Below, one piece after another: positions 1 to 6,120 of a stretch of DNA of 6,120 nucleotides. The position numbers and the translations under genes are program-made. The stretch is from positions 1-6,120 of the forward strand of contig JBFXEO010000177.1 in assembly GCA_050180015.1 (NCBI GenBank), read 5' to 3'. Every line of letters starts with the position of its first letter. Positions within the stretch are counted from its first letter, which is position 1. Origin of the DNA: JBFXEO01 sp050180015. GTDB taxonomy: Bacteria > Bacteroidota > Bacteroidia > Bacteroidales > Tenuifilaceae. The notes beneath the pieces are model-generated. The model saw only the letters and a program-made list of their open reading frames with translations. It had not been told where the DNA came from and searched no databases.

Positions 1-1
1 T

Positions 2-1057
2 CAACCCACGGGCCTCAACTCCGGTTACTACTCATACTACAGCAACGATGGCATTGGCGGTTTAGACATCTATTCGGTAGAAGTTATTCATTTTGTTAAT
101 CTTAAGGTTAACATTATGCTGGCTGAAAATGCTCCCGGTAATAAAAATTACAGGTGTATAATTACCGATGAAAATTCAAATAAAATAATCGACAGTATAG
201 GTGGGAATGGTTCCCAGCTAATCAACAAAAAGTTAATACCCGGTAAATACGCCGTTAAGGTTAGCGGTAACGGCTTTGAGTTGGCCCAAAACATTGTTGA
301 TATTCCCAGCAATCCGGATAAAACTGATTTTTTTGTAGATCTGATGCTCAAGGGAATAAAAAAGGAAGAACCCATTTTACTGGCAGAAATGCCAGAGGTT
401 AAAAAATCGGAAGCAAATCAAAAAATAGATACCATAAAAGAAGAGGAGAAGAAAGGCGCTAAAAAAGACGAGTCTCAAAAAGAAATGCCAGCTCGGGAGC
501 AAAAAACAAAGAATATTGAGAAAAAACGGGATATTGAAAAAACAACCCTTGCTGCTGTGGCTAAACCCGTGGCAAAACCAACTGCCAAAGTACAGTTCAA
601 AACTATAGCTACCTCTACTGCTACAGCTATTACCACTTACTCCGTACAATTGCTGGCAGTAAAGCAACCTGTTGACATCAACTACATTAACAAATTGGAT
701 AGTGTAAGCGTTACCATTGCTCCCAATGGATATTACCGCTACAGTGTAGGAAATACGAGTACAGTCCAGGAATCGGAAGATATCCTGGCAAAGCTAAAAG
801 CAAAAGGAATAGAGAATGCCTACGTTAGGATCAACAGGGAGCATCCGGGATTTACCATTCAAGTACTTGCCCTGTCAAAACCCAAAAAGTTGAGCCAATT
901 CAATGACATTAGCGGCTTAATGGTTTACCGGGGAAGCGATGGCCTTTACCGGTACTGTGTTGGCAAATACTCCACCCCCGAAGAGGCGCAGGACGACTTA
1001 AATAAATTGGCAACATTGGGGTACGGCAATGCCTTTCTAAGGGTTTTAGGCAAATAG
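2..1057 (+). CDS. Envelope protein with PD40-type propeller tail and two SPOR-like repeats (3' end only)
   Basis: The frame is open from the left edge, so the ATG at 116 is internal and the true start lies outside the window; 351 residues are visible. Residues 1-28 end in GGLDIYSV, the typical last strand of a PD40/WD40-like propeller blade in Bacteroidota envelope proteins. Residues about 29-121 look like a small beta-sandwich (LIPGKYAVKVSG resembles carboxypeptidase-regulatory or PEGA-like folds). Residues about 122-212 form a Lys/Glu-rich, then Ala/Thr/Pro-rich linker, probably disordered. Two related SPOR-like repeats follow at about 213-278 and 284-351; each starts with an aromatic-x-(V/I)-Q-(V/L)-L strand (YSVQLLAVK, FTIQVLALS) and contains YRYxVG. 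SPOR domains generally bind denuded peptidoglycan, so a periplasmic, cell-wall-associated role is likely. The domain order recalls OmpA/PD40 or gliding and secretion-associated proteins, but no OmpA domain is visible and I cannot name the gene. The domain calls are from pattern, not a search. Confidence 0.8.
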   Translation, partial: QPTGLNSGYYSYYSNDGIGGLDIYSVEVIHFVNLKVNIMLAENAPGNKNYRCIITDENSNKIIDSIGGNGSQLINKKLIPGKYAVKVSGNGFELAQNIVDIPSNPDKTDFFVDLMLKGIKKEEPILLAEMPEVKKSEANQKIDTIKEEEKKGAKKDESQKEMPAREQKTKNIEKKRDIEKTTLAAVAKPVAKPTAKVQFKTIATSTATAITTYSVQLLAVKQPVDINYINKLDSVSVTIAPNGYYRYSVGNTSTVQESEDILAKLKAKGIENAYVRINREHPGFTIQVLALSKPKKLSQFNDISGLMVYRGSDGLYRYCVGKYSTPEEAQDDLNKLATLGYGNAFLRVLGK

Positions 1058-1066
1058 CAAAGAATT

Positions 1067-1090
1067 AGGCTGTCCAGCTAAGGGCAGCCT
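1067..1090. terminator. Hairpin terminator between converging genes
   Basis: The arms AGGCTGTCC (1067-1075) and GGGCAGCCT (1082-1090) pair over nine positions with one G-T wobble, around a 6-base loop. On the plus strand a short T run (1090-1093) follows, as expected for an intrinsic terminator of the gene ending at 1057. On the minus strand the tail is T-poor, so termination of the receptor gene ending at 1098 is less certain. Its place in the 40-bp gap between two converging stop codons fits a shared terminator. Confidence 0.7.
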
Positions 1091-1097
1091 TTTCTAT

Positions 1098-3326
1098 CTA
1101 TAATTCAAATGGTATCCTCATCGATAACGATATATTTCTTCCCGGATTATTCAAATTAACTTCCTTCAAGGTTGACAAGTGATCCAAATACTTTTTGTCA
1201 AACAGGTTGTTTACCCCTACAACCAACACCAAATGCTGGTTGCCAATACAAATGTTTCCTCCAAGGAAAATATCAAACAAAAAATAATCGGATGTCTCAG
1301 GCTCTTCGGGAGCCGGATCGTCTTGCTTAAAGGTATAGTACGGTTGAAGCGCTAGGAATACATCTTCCAGGAAAAACAACCTGGGCGCACGTAAACCCAC
1401 TTCGGCAGTAATTTTTTTTGCCGGGATAAAGGGCAGATTATCGCCATTACTCCGCTCGCCAACAACCATTGAATATGCCAGCTTTAAATGCAGCCAACTC
1501 AAAGATGCAGGATTAAAGTGCATACCCGCTTCGCCGCCGTATAAAACAGAGTTACCCTGCATGTACTGGTAAATGCTCAGGCCGTTGGTGGTGGTTTGCC
1601 CCGTTGGCGAAATAGCTATGTAATCATTGATCCAGTTCCGGTAAGCCGCAATATCAAATAAAAAATTGTTGGAATGATAGTGCATACTAGCGTCCAACTC
1701 AAAAGATTTTTCGGGATCCAGCGATTTATCACCCATCTCGTAGCGTCCTTCGTGTGGGCCGTTGGAGGTTAACTCTGCTAGGTTCGGGTTGCGGAATGCA
1801 CTGGCAGCATTTGCCCTAAATAGTAACTTTTCGTTTACCCTAAAGGTTCCGCCAAACGACCCGGAAAAACTGGAATAGTCTTTTTGCAATGCAGCTCTGT
1901 AGCTGGGAAACGATAATTCCCCAACGGCATCGGCATCAATATCACGATAATCGAAACGTAATCCTGCCTGCAGCTTAAGTCTTTCGAAATACGTTTGCTG
2001 TACCAACCCGAACACTGAATAGCTGTTGGTACTGGCATCGGGCAAGAGGATGGTGGCCCGGTTGTGTAAATTTGAGTTTTCCTGGTTCATTCCCTGAAAG
2101 CCAACAATATATTCCGACTTTAAACTGGATGGCAGGTACAGCTTCATCTCATAAATCAACGTCCCAAGCCTCATCTGGAGCTCGTACTCATCTTCTTCGC
2201 CAAAGTGAATTAGCTCTGTGCTCTGGTACGATACATTAACATCAACCTTACTCCTACCCAAGAATAGCTTGGTTTGTGTTGACAAAAGATGGGTATTCAG
2301 CTGCTCGTAAAAAATATCGGTCTTCCGTTCCCGCCCTGTAATTGATTCAACGGCCTCCGGTTCCACCAAGCCTAAGTTTTGACGGTTACAATCGTAGAAC
2401 ACCTTTGTCGTAAAATCGCCACCAGTATAACCCACATTCGACTTAACAGAATACTCGTTAAACCTAGAGTTTGGGACAAAACTGCCGCCTCCCTGAAGGT
2501 AATCGGAATGGCTTTTTTGGCCCAAACGGATACCTCCAAAAAAATTTTCCGATGCTCCCTTTACCCCGACACTATTTACAATCCCACGGGATACGGAGTG
2601 CAGCTGTACGTTATAATCGCCGGAAATTGTTCCTGCCGGGGCGGGCCGCTCCTTTATAAAGTTAAGCACGCCGCCAATGGCATCGGAACCAAATAGCAAC
2701 GACGCCGGCCCCTTTACAATTTCAACATCCTCAATCCCAAATTCATCTATCCCCAGGGGATGGTGATCGGAGTACTGGTAATTCTCAAATCGAACGCCAT
2801 TGTTCAGCACTAAAATATCGTTCATGGATAAACCCCGTATTGTTGGCTTCGACACGCCATTCCCCTTACTAATCATGTCAACCCCGGGAACCGATGTTAA
2901 CATCTGGGCGAAGTTGGGCAACGGTTTCTCCCGCTGATTGCTCATGGTAAGGACATCAATTTTAACGGCATTCTGGTGTTGGGTTGAACTATATCCGCCG
3001 GATATAACAATTGCTTCTGCCTCTATCGGTGACTGGTGCATAGCCACATTCAAATCGACCTTACTCCCCTGAAAGTTCACAGCTTCCATTACGCTGGAAT
3101 ACCCAACAAACGAAAACTGAACTTTAACCTTACCGTTGGGAATACCTTTTATTATATAATGACCACTACTATCGGTTATTGTACCCCGGCTAATTTCGAG
3201 TATATATACTGTTGTACCAGCTAGAGGAACATTATCCCCATCTGTAATACTTCCCTGTAGTACGTTCTGGGCCACAGAAGCACAGGATGTAAGAATAAAT
3301 GCTGATGTGATAAATGGTATTTTCAT
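1098..3326 (-). CDS. TonB-dependent outer-membrane receptor, possibly for a metal or metal chelate
   Basis: I chose the ATG at 3326 because it begins a normal signal peptide (MKIPFITSAFILTSCASVA, cleavage likely before Gln20); the frame extends upstream to a GTG at 3410 but that adds a non-signal leader. The protein is 742 residues. Residues about 22-100 form a carboxypeptidase-regulatory-like domain (QGSITDGDNVPLAG, then GHYIIKGIPNGKVKVQFSFVGY). A TonB-box-like EAIVISG lies near 104-110. The plug covers about 120-225, with the conserved IRGL and KGPASLLFGSDAIGGVLN. A beta-barrel fills the rest, ending in NNLFDKKY and a last strand closing with IPFEL. Such receptors import scarce ligands across the outer membrane using TonB-ExbBD energy. 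DHHPLGID in the plug (about 187-194) recalls metal-type receptors such as ZnuD, and the gene upstream encodes a His/Cys-rich secreted protein; the substrate is inferred. No SusD-like partner is encoded downstream, arguing against glycan uptake. The sequence before the ATG is A-rich, without a strong Shine-Dalgarno. Confidence 0.93.
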   Translation of the reverse strand: MKIPFITSAFILTSCASVAQNVLQGSITDGDNVPLAGTTVYILEISRGTITDSSGHYIIKGIPNGKVKVQFSFVGYSSVMEAVNFQGSKVDLNVAMHQSPIEAEAIVISGGYSSTQHQNAVKIDVLTMSNQREKPLPNFAQMLTSVPGVDMISKGNGVSKPTIRGLSMNDILVLNNGVRFENYQYSDHHPLGIDEFGIEDVEIVKGPASLLFGSDAIGGVLNFIKERPAPAGTISGDYNVQLHSVSRGIVNSVGVKGASENFFGGIRLGQKSHSDYLQGGGSFVPNSRFNEYSVKSNVGYTGGDFTTKVFYDCNRQNLGLVEPEAVESITGRERKTDIFYEQLNTHLLSTQTKLFLGRSKVDVNVSYQSTELIHFGEEDEYELQMRLGTLIYEMKLYLPSSLKSEYIVGFQGMNQENSNLHNRATILLPDASTNSYSVFGLVQQTYFERLKLQAGLRFDYRDIDADAVGELSFPSYRAALQKDYSSFSGSFGGTFRVNEKLLFRANAASAFRNPNLAELTSNGPHEGRYEMGDKSLDPEKSFELDASMHYHSNNFLFDIAAYRNWINDYIAISPTGQTTTNGLSIYQYMQGNSVLYGGEAGMHFNPASLSWLHLKLAYSMVVGERSNGDNLPFIPAKKITAEVGLRAPRLFFLEDVFLALQPYYTFKQDDPAPEEPETSDYFLFDIFLGGNICIGNQHLVLVVGVNNLFDKKYLDHLSTLKEVNLNNPGRNISLSMRIPFEL

Positions 3327-3526
3327 CTGTTTTTTCTTAACTATTGATTTTGTAACACATATCATGCTGCCCGGCTTTATGGCTACGCTACATGCAAAGC
3401 ATACGCTCACTACCCATTAGAATTTAAGCAAGTACAGCTATGCAGTGATCGCTAGCGCAAAAATCAACATATAAATTGATGCTCGGCGCATAACAAAATA
3501 ACCGCAACAGCCAGCAGCTACATACA

Positions 3527-3547
3527 GGCAAATTCTATCAATTTGCC
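3527..3547. repeat. Perfect inverted repeat, 8-bp arms, 5-bp spacer
   Basis: GGCAAATT (3527-3534) and AATTTGCC (3540-3547) are perfect inverted copies around CTATC. The repeat begins 15 bases beyond the stop codon of the His/Cys-rich gene and lies about 200 bases before the receptor start, within the 236-bp gap 3327-3562, where I see no credible gene. No T run follows on either strand, so a classical intrinsic terminator is unlikely. It could be an mRNA-stabilising or attenuating hairpin between two co-transcribed genes, or an operator for a dimeric regulator. One repeat of this size could also arise by chance in about 6 kb. Confidence 0.45.
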
Positions 3548-3562
3548 CATAAATTCTTCCAG

Positions 3563-3919
3563 CTAAACTGCGATAGGTATAACTGGAGAATTGTTACTGT
3601 AAGGATAAGGGGGAGCCCTTAGGTAGAATGAATATTTTAAACCACAATAGTCCGGGTCAATAGTCATTATTGGAATAACAGCATGTACAAAACTATTGAC
3701 CGATAGGTGAAAATGAATTAAATCCTGTGAAGCTATGCTTAACTCATGGTTCAGAATGGGACATTTTTCATGGTAACCATGAAAATGTTTTTCGCAGTGC
3801 GCAGTGCAATGAAAAGTATCGTGATGGTGAAAAACGCCATCGGCAAACTTTGCCATTACCGGTGTCAGGAAAAGTACCAGTAAAAAAGCTGCAACAGTAT
3901 TTTTGATGTACAACGCCAT
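3563..3919 (-). CDS. Small exported His/Cys-rich protein, putative metal-binding partner of the receptor
   Basis: The ATG at 3919 gives 118 residues with a clear signal peptide: hydrophobic stretch at 9-22, cleavage likely after VMA (residue 23). A TTG start at 4000 is possible but would put a second hydrophobic stretch in front of the signal. The mature N-terminus is strikingly rich in possible metal ligands: HHH at 31-33, then HCTAHCEKHFHGYHEKC at 37-53. In all there are 12 His and 4 Cys (38, 42, 53, 92). The C-terminal part is less polar and contains YCGLKYSFYLRAPP (91-104); I recall similar small Bacteroidota proteins ending in an R-x-P-P motif near metal-related TonB receptors, but did not verify this. 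It is encoded upstream of, and in the same direction as, the TonB receptor. Binding of Zn, Cu, Ni or Co in the periplasm or at the outer membrane is inferred; I cannot assign a named family. Confidence 0.72.
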   Translation of the reverse strand: MALYIKNTVAAFLLVLFLTPVMAKFADGVFHHHDTFHCTAHCEKHFHGYHEKCPILNHELSIASQDLIHFHLSVNSFVHAVIPIMTIDPDYCGLKYSFYLRAPPYPYSNNSPVIPIAV

Positions 3920-3931
3920 AGTATTGTCAAA

Positions 3932-3939
3932 CAAATATA
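3932..3939 (-). promoter_or_regulatory. Possible -7 element for the His/Cys-rich gene
   Basis: On the minus strand this reads TATATTTG, a match to the Bacteroidota -7 consensus TAnnTTTG, ending 12 bases before the ATG at 3919. No TTG or TTTG sits at the usual distance of about 20 bases upstream (the nearest is 14 bases away), and the leader would be only a few bases long, so the call is weak. Confidence 0.35.
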
Positions 3940-4128
3940 GGCATAAAATGGAACAAAAAGTTAAAGAGATAAAACCTGTAAAAACTAGGATTTCAGCCAA
4001 CAGCGTCAGCCATTCCTGTTGCGGCTAGTTTTTCAATCACCTTTTCCAAAGGTTTATAGCTACGAACAATCTCTTAAACTTACCGAAGTCCGCAGCGCAA
4101 AATCAGGGCAAAAATGTGGAGAATTTAA

Positions 4129-4136
4129 TACCTTTG
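4129..4136 (+). promoter_or_regulatory. -7 promoter element of mnmA
   Basis: TACCTTTG followed by CAAC matches the Bacteroidota sigma-ABfr -7 consensus TAnnTTTG and ends 20 bases before the mnmA ATG, implying a short leader. I see no good TTG -33 element upstream, which is common in this phylum. It lies in the 237-bp divergent gap 3920-4156, which otherwise shows no clear gene or RNA. Confidence 0.6.
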
Positions 4137-4156
4137 CAACCATCAAGCTAAAATGA

Positions 4157-5332
4157 ATGGAACGGGTAGTTGTTGGCCTTTCGGGAGGAGTTGATTCTAG
4201 CGTTGCCGCATATTTACTAAGGCAGCAAGGTTACGAAGTAATTGGTATGTTTATGAAAAACTGGCACGATACGGTTGGTGTGCTAACAGGTGATTGCCCA
4301 TTCGACGACGATCGCAATTTTGCCGAAATGGTTGCCCGCAAACTACAGATTCCCTTCGAATTTATAGATCTAAGCGATGAGTACCGCAAACGGGTGGTTG
4401 ACTATATGTTCGATGAATACTCAAAAGGCAGAACCCCCAACCCGGATATACTCTGTAACCGGGAAATTAAGTTTGATGCCTTTATGGAGGCTGCGCTAAA
4501 ACTCGACGCCAAATATGTTGCCACCGGGCATTACTGCCGCAAGGGAGAGGTTGTTAAAGACGGGCAAACCTACTATCAGCTGTTGGCCGGACTGGACAAA
4601 AACAAGGATCAGAGCTACTTCTTATGTCAACTTAACCAGCAGCAGCTATCCAGGGCAATTTTCCCCATAGGGCACTTACAAAAACCTGACGTTAGAAAAA
4701 TTGCTGCCGAGCTGGGGTTGGCAACAGCCGAACGTAAAGATTCACAGGGAATTTGCTTTGTGGGTAAGGTGGATCTGCCCGTTTTCCTTCAGCAAAAAAT
4801 AAAATCCAGAGCTGGGCAGATCATCGAAATTCCTGCAGAATTTTACAAAAACTTGCCAGCAGCGGAACCTACAGACCCGGTAAATCTGGCAAAACCATAC
4901 ACGTATAGCAAGGCAAATGGTAATGTGGTTGGAGAACACCAGGGGGCTCAGTTTTACACCATCGGGCAACGGAAAGGTTTAAACGTTGGGGGAAAGGCGG
5001 AACCCCTGTTTGTCATTGCAACGGACATTGAACAAAACCTAGTTTACGCCGGCATGGGGCAGAGCCATCCGGGGTTATACCGGAAAGCCCTTTTTATCCA
5101 AAAAGATGACGTACACTGGATTCGCCCCGATTTAAAAATATCTGCCGGGAAATATGTCAACCTCGATATCAGAATTAGATACAGGCAACCCCTGCAAAGG
5201 GGAGCGTTGCACTGCACCGACGATGGCATTTACATTGTATTCAACAATCTACAACGCGGAGTAACGTCCGGTCAGTTTGCAGCTTGGTACCTCAACGATG
5301 AACTTATAGGATCGGGGGTAATTGCCGGGTAA
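4157..5332 (+). CDS. mnmA: tRNA-specific 2-thiouridylase MnmA
   Basis: This cytoplasmic enzyme activates C2 of uridine 34 in tRNA-Glu, -Gln and -Lys with ATP and replaces its oxygen with sulfur, giving 2-thiouridine, which supports accurate decoding. The PP-loop ATP-binding motif SGGVDSS is at residues 9-15, and GMFMKNWHD at 30-38 is typical of the family. The two catalytic cysteines are present: Cys100 in TPNPDILCNREIKF, with Asp97 before it, and Cys200 in DSQGICFVG; they correspond to E. coli Asp99, Cys102 and Cys199. ATGHY (122-126) and GEHQGAQFYTIGQRKGL (259-275) are also conserved. At 391 residues it is longer than E. coli MnmA (368), mainly through extra sequence at about 221-258, between the second cysteine and GEHQG. 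The ATG at 4157 is the right start because it puts the PP-loop at the usual distance; the ATG at 4153 is out of frame. It has its own promoter-like element and is divergent from the His/Cys-rich gene. Confidence 0.97.
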   Translation: MERVVVGLSGGVDSSVAAYLLRQQGYEVIGMFMKNWHDTVGVLTGDCPFDDDRNFAEMVARKLQIPFEFIDLSDEYRKRVVDYMFDEYSKGRTPNPDILCNREIKFDAFMEAALKLDAKYVATGHYCRKGEVVKDGQTYYQLLAGLDKNKDQSYFLCQLNQQQLSRAIFPIGHLQKPDVRKIAAELGLATAERKDSQGICFVGKVDLPVFLQQKIKSRAGQIIEIPAEFYKNLPAAEPTDPVNLAKPYTYSKANGNVVGEHQGAQFYTIGQRKGLNVGGKAEPLFVIATDIEQNLVYAGMGQSHPGLYRKALFIQKDDVHWIRPDLKISAGKYVNLDIRIRYRQPLQRGALHCTDDGIYIVFNNLQRGVTSGQFAAWYLNDELIGSGVIAG

Positions 5333-5353
5333 ATAAATTAATTGTTAAATTTG
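5322..5353 (+). promoter_or_regulatory. Promoter-like TTG-N21-TAnnTTTG before the propeller gene
   Basis: TTG at 5322-5324 and TAAATTTG at 5346-5353 are separated by 21 bases, close to the spacing of the Bacteroidota -33/-7 promoter. The -7 element ends 17 bases before the ATG at 5371, nearly the same distance as at mnmA. The -33 part overlaps the last codons of mnmA. The region is AT-rich, so a chance match is possible, and read-through from mnmA is also likely because no terminator is visible between the genes. Confidence 0.5.
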
Positions 5354-5370
5354 CTTTAATCGTTAAAACT

Positions 5371-6120
5371 ATGCTTAAAGCAACCCGTATTTCTGTAGTA
5401 ACCTTACCCCTCCTGCTGGTTAATTTGGCCATGAGCCAACCTACATTCCATGTTACCAACTACATACGTTCCGAATATGGTGCCGGAAACCAAAACTGGG
5501 ATTTGAGCATCGGCGGGAACCGCACACTTTACGTAGCGAATAACTCCGGTCTTCTTAAATTCAACGGGGCAAACTGGCAGCTAATCCATATCCCCGACAA
5601 AACAATAATGCGCTCCGTTTTTTGCGATAGCAGCAAGCTGTACGTGGGTTCTTTCGAAGAATTCGGGTACTGGGACCTAGAAAATAATGAGCCCAGGGAA
5701 TACCACTCCCTTTCAAAACTTATCAATGTCAACATAGAAAATCAGGAATTTTGGCGAATTATAAAGCACAACAAAAAGGTCTATTTTCAAAGCTTTGGAT
5801 CGATATTTTACTACGACGGGGAAATGGTTAAACCGCTGGAAATAAGTTTTCCTGTTCTTTTTTTGATTGAAGTTAACAATCAGCTGTACATACAGGCAAT
5901 TAACGGCGGAATTTACCGGGTAGCCAACGATAAGCTGCAGCTGCTGCCAAACAGCCTTTTTTTCAAGGATACCGAGGTAAAAACAGCATTCCCCTACAAC
6001 GACTCTAAAATTATTTTTGCCACAAACAACAAGGGATTGTTCCTTTACGACGGCAATACGTTTACTCCCTGGAAAACAGAAATAGACGATGCTTTAAAAT
6101 CGAGCAACATAAACAACGGC
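5371..6120 (+). CDS. Propeller-type sensor protein, N-terminal 250 residues (runs off right edge)
   Basis: The frame from the ATG at 5371 stays open for 250 codons to the window end. A signal peptide is visible (hydrophobic 9-21, cleavage likely AMS before Gln23). The mature part begins with the signature of Bacteroidota two-component-regulator-propeller sensors: GNQNWDL (39-45), LYVANNSGLLKFNGANW (53-69), IMRSV (79-83) and LYVGSFEEFGYW (90-101). The blade pattern returns at 213-234 (KIIFATNNKGLFLYDG). In this family the periplasmic propeller is usually followed by a Y_Y_Y domain, a membrane helix and an output module (LuxR-type HTH, histidine kinase or other); the output here lies beyond the window, so the type of regulator cannot be told. 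Full-length relatives are commonly around 900-1000 residues, so most of the gene is probably missing. The gap to mnmA is 38 bp, but no functional link is evident. Confidence 0.85.
   Translation, partial: MLKATRISVVTLPLLLVNLAMSQPTFHVTNYIRSEYGAGNQNWDLSIGGNRTLYVANNSGLLKFNGANWQLIHIPDKTIMRSVFCDSSKLYVGSFEEFGYWDLENNEPREYHSLSKLINVNIENQEFWRIIKHNKKVYFQSFGSIFYYDGEMVKPLEISFPVLFLIEVNNQLYIQAINGGIYRVANDKLQLLPNSLFFKDTEVKTAFPYNDSKIIFATNNKGLFLYDGNTFTPWKTEIDDALKSSNINNG

Noticed and set aside
377..667. Minus-strand 96-codon open frame
   Set aside because: It is antisense to the Lys/Glu-rich linker of the envelope protein; its Phe/Leu-rich product is what the reverse of AAA/GAA codons gives.
2379..2696. Plus-strand 105-codon open frame inside the receptor gene
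   Set aside because: It is antisense to the plug and early barrel of a well-supported receptor and shows no recognisable domain or start signal.
3269..3326. Lipobox-like LTSC in the receptor signal peptide
   Set aside because: It fits a lipobox by pattern, but TonB receptors are not normally lipoproteins and an ordinary signal peptidase I site (SVA before Gln20) follows directly.
3395..3403. TATGCTTTG on the minus strand as a receptor promoter
   Set aside because: The spacer inside the element is three bases instead of two and no -33 element fits; only a near match.
3327..3410. N-terminal extension of the TonB receptor to a GTG at 3410 or an ATG at 3365
   Set aside because: The added residues are not signal-like and would bury the clear signal peptide that begins at the ATG at 3326.
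3502..4024. CCGCAACAG (3502-3510) and its inverted copy CTGTTGCGG (4016-4024) flanking the His/Cys-rich gene
   Set aside because: A 9-base match between two stretches of about 500 bases is expected by chance, and nothing else suggests insertion-element ends.

Overview
The window looks like chromosomal DNA of a member of the Bacteroidota, probably class Bacteroidia. Four things point there. Three start regions carry the Bacteroidota-type -7 element TAnnTTTG and no strong Shine-Dalgarno sequence. The TonB-dependent receptor has an N-terminal carboxypeptidase-regulatory-like domain. The left-edge protein joins a PD40-type propeller to SPOR-like repeats. The right-edge gene opens like the two-component-regulator-propeller sensors common in this phylum. 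Genus and species cannot be read from the sequence.

Layout. (1) 2-1057, plus strand: the 3' end of a large envelope protein (propeller tail, beta-sandwich-like domain, Lys/Glu-rich linker, two SPOR-like repeats). (2) 1067-1090: a hairpin in the 40-bp gap between converging genes. (3) 1098-3326, minus strand: a complete TonB-dependent outer-membrane receptor of 742 residues. (4) 3563-3919, minus strand: a 118-residue exported protein very rich in His and Cys, upstream of the receptor in the same direction. A 236-bp gap with a perfect 8-bp-arm inverted repeat lies between them. (5) 4157-5332, plus strand: mnmA, tRNA 2-thiouridylase, transcribed divergently from the His/Cys-rich gene. (6) 5371 to the right edge, plus strand: the N-terminal 250 residues of a secreted or periplasmic propeller sensor.

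How the genes relate. The His/Cys-rich protein and the receptor are the most likely functional unit. A secreted metal-binding-looking protein encoded just upstream of a TonB receptor, whose plug contains an Asp-His-His motif, suggests uptake or sensing of a transition metal; which metal is unknown. mnmA is a housekeeping tRNA-modification gene with its own promoter. The genes at the two edges are cut by the window, and nothing in the sequence ties them to their neighbours. I see no mobile element, CRISPR array, tRNA or rRNA. Nothing here is clearly a wholly new system; the metal-related gene pair is the best candidate for a closer look.
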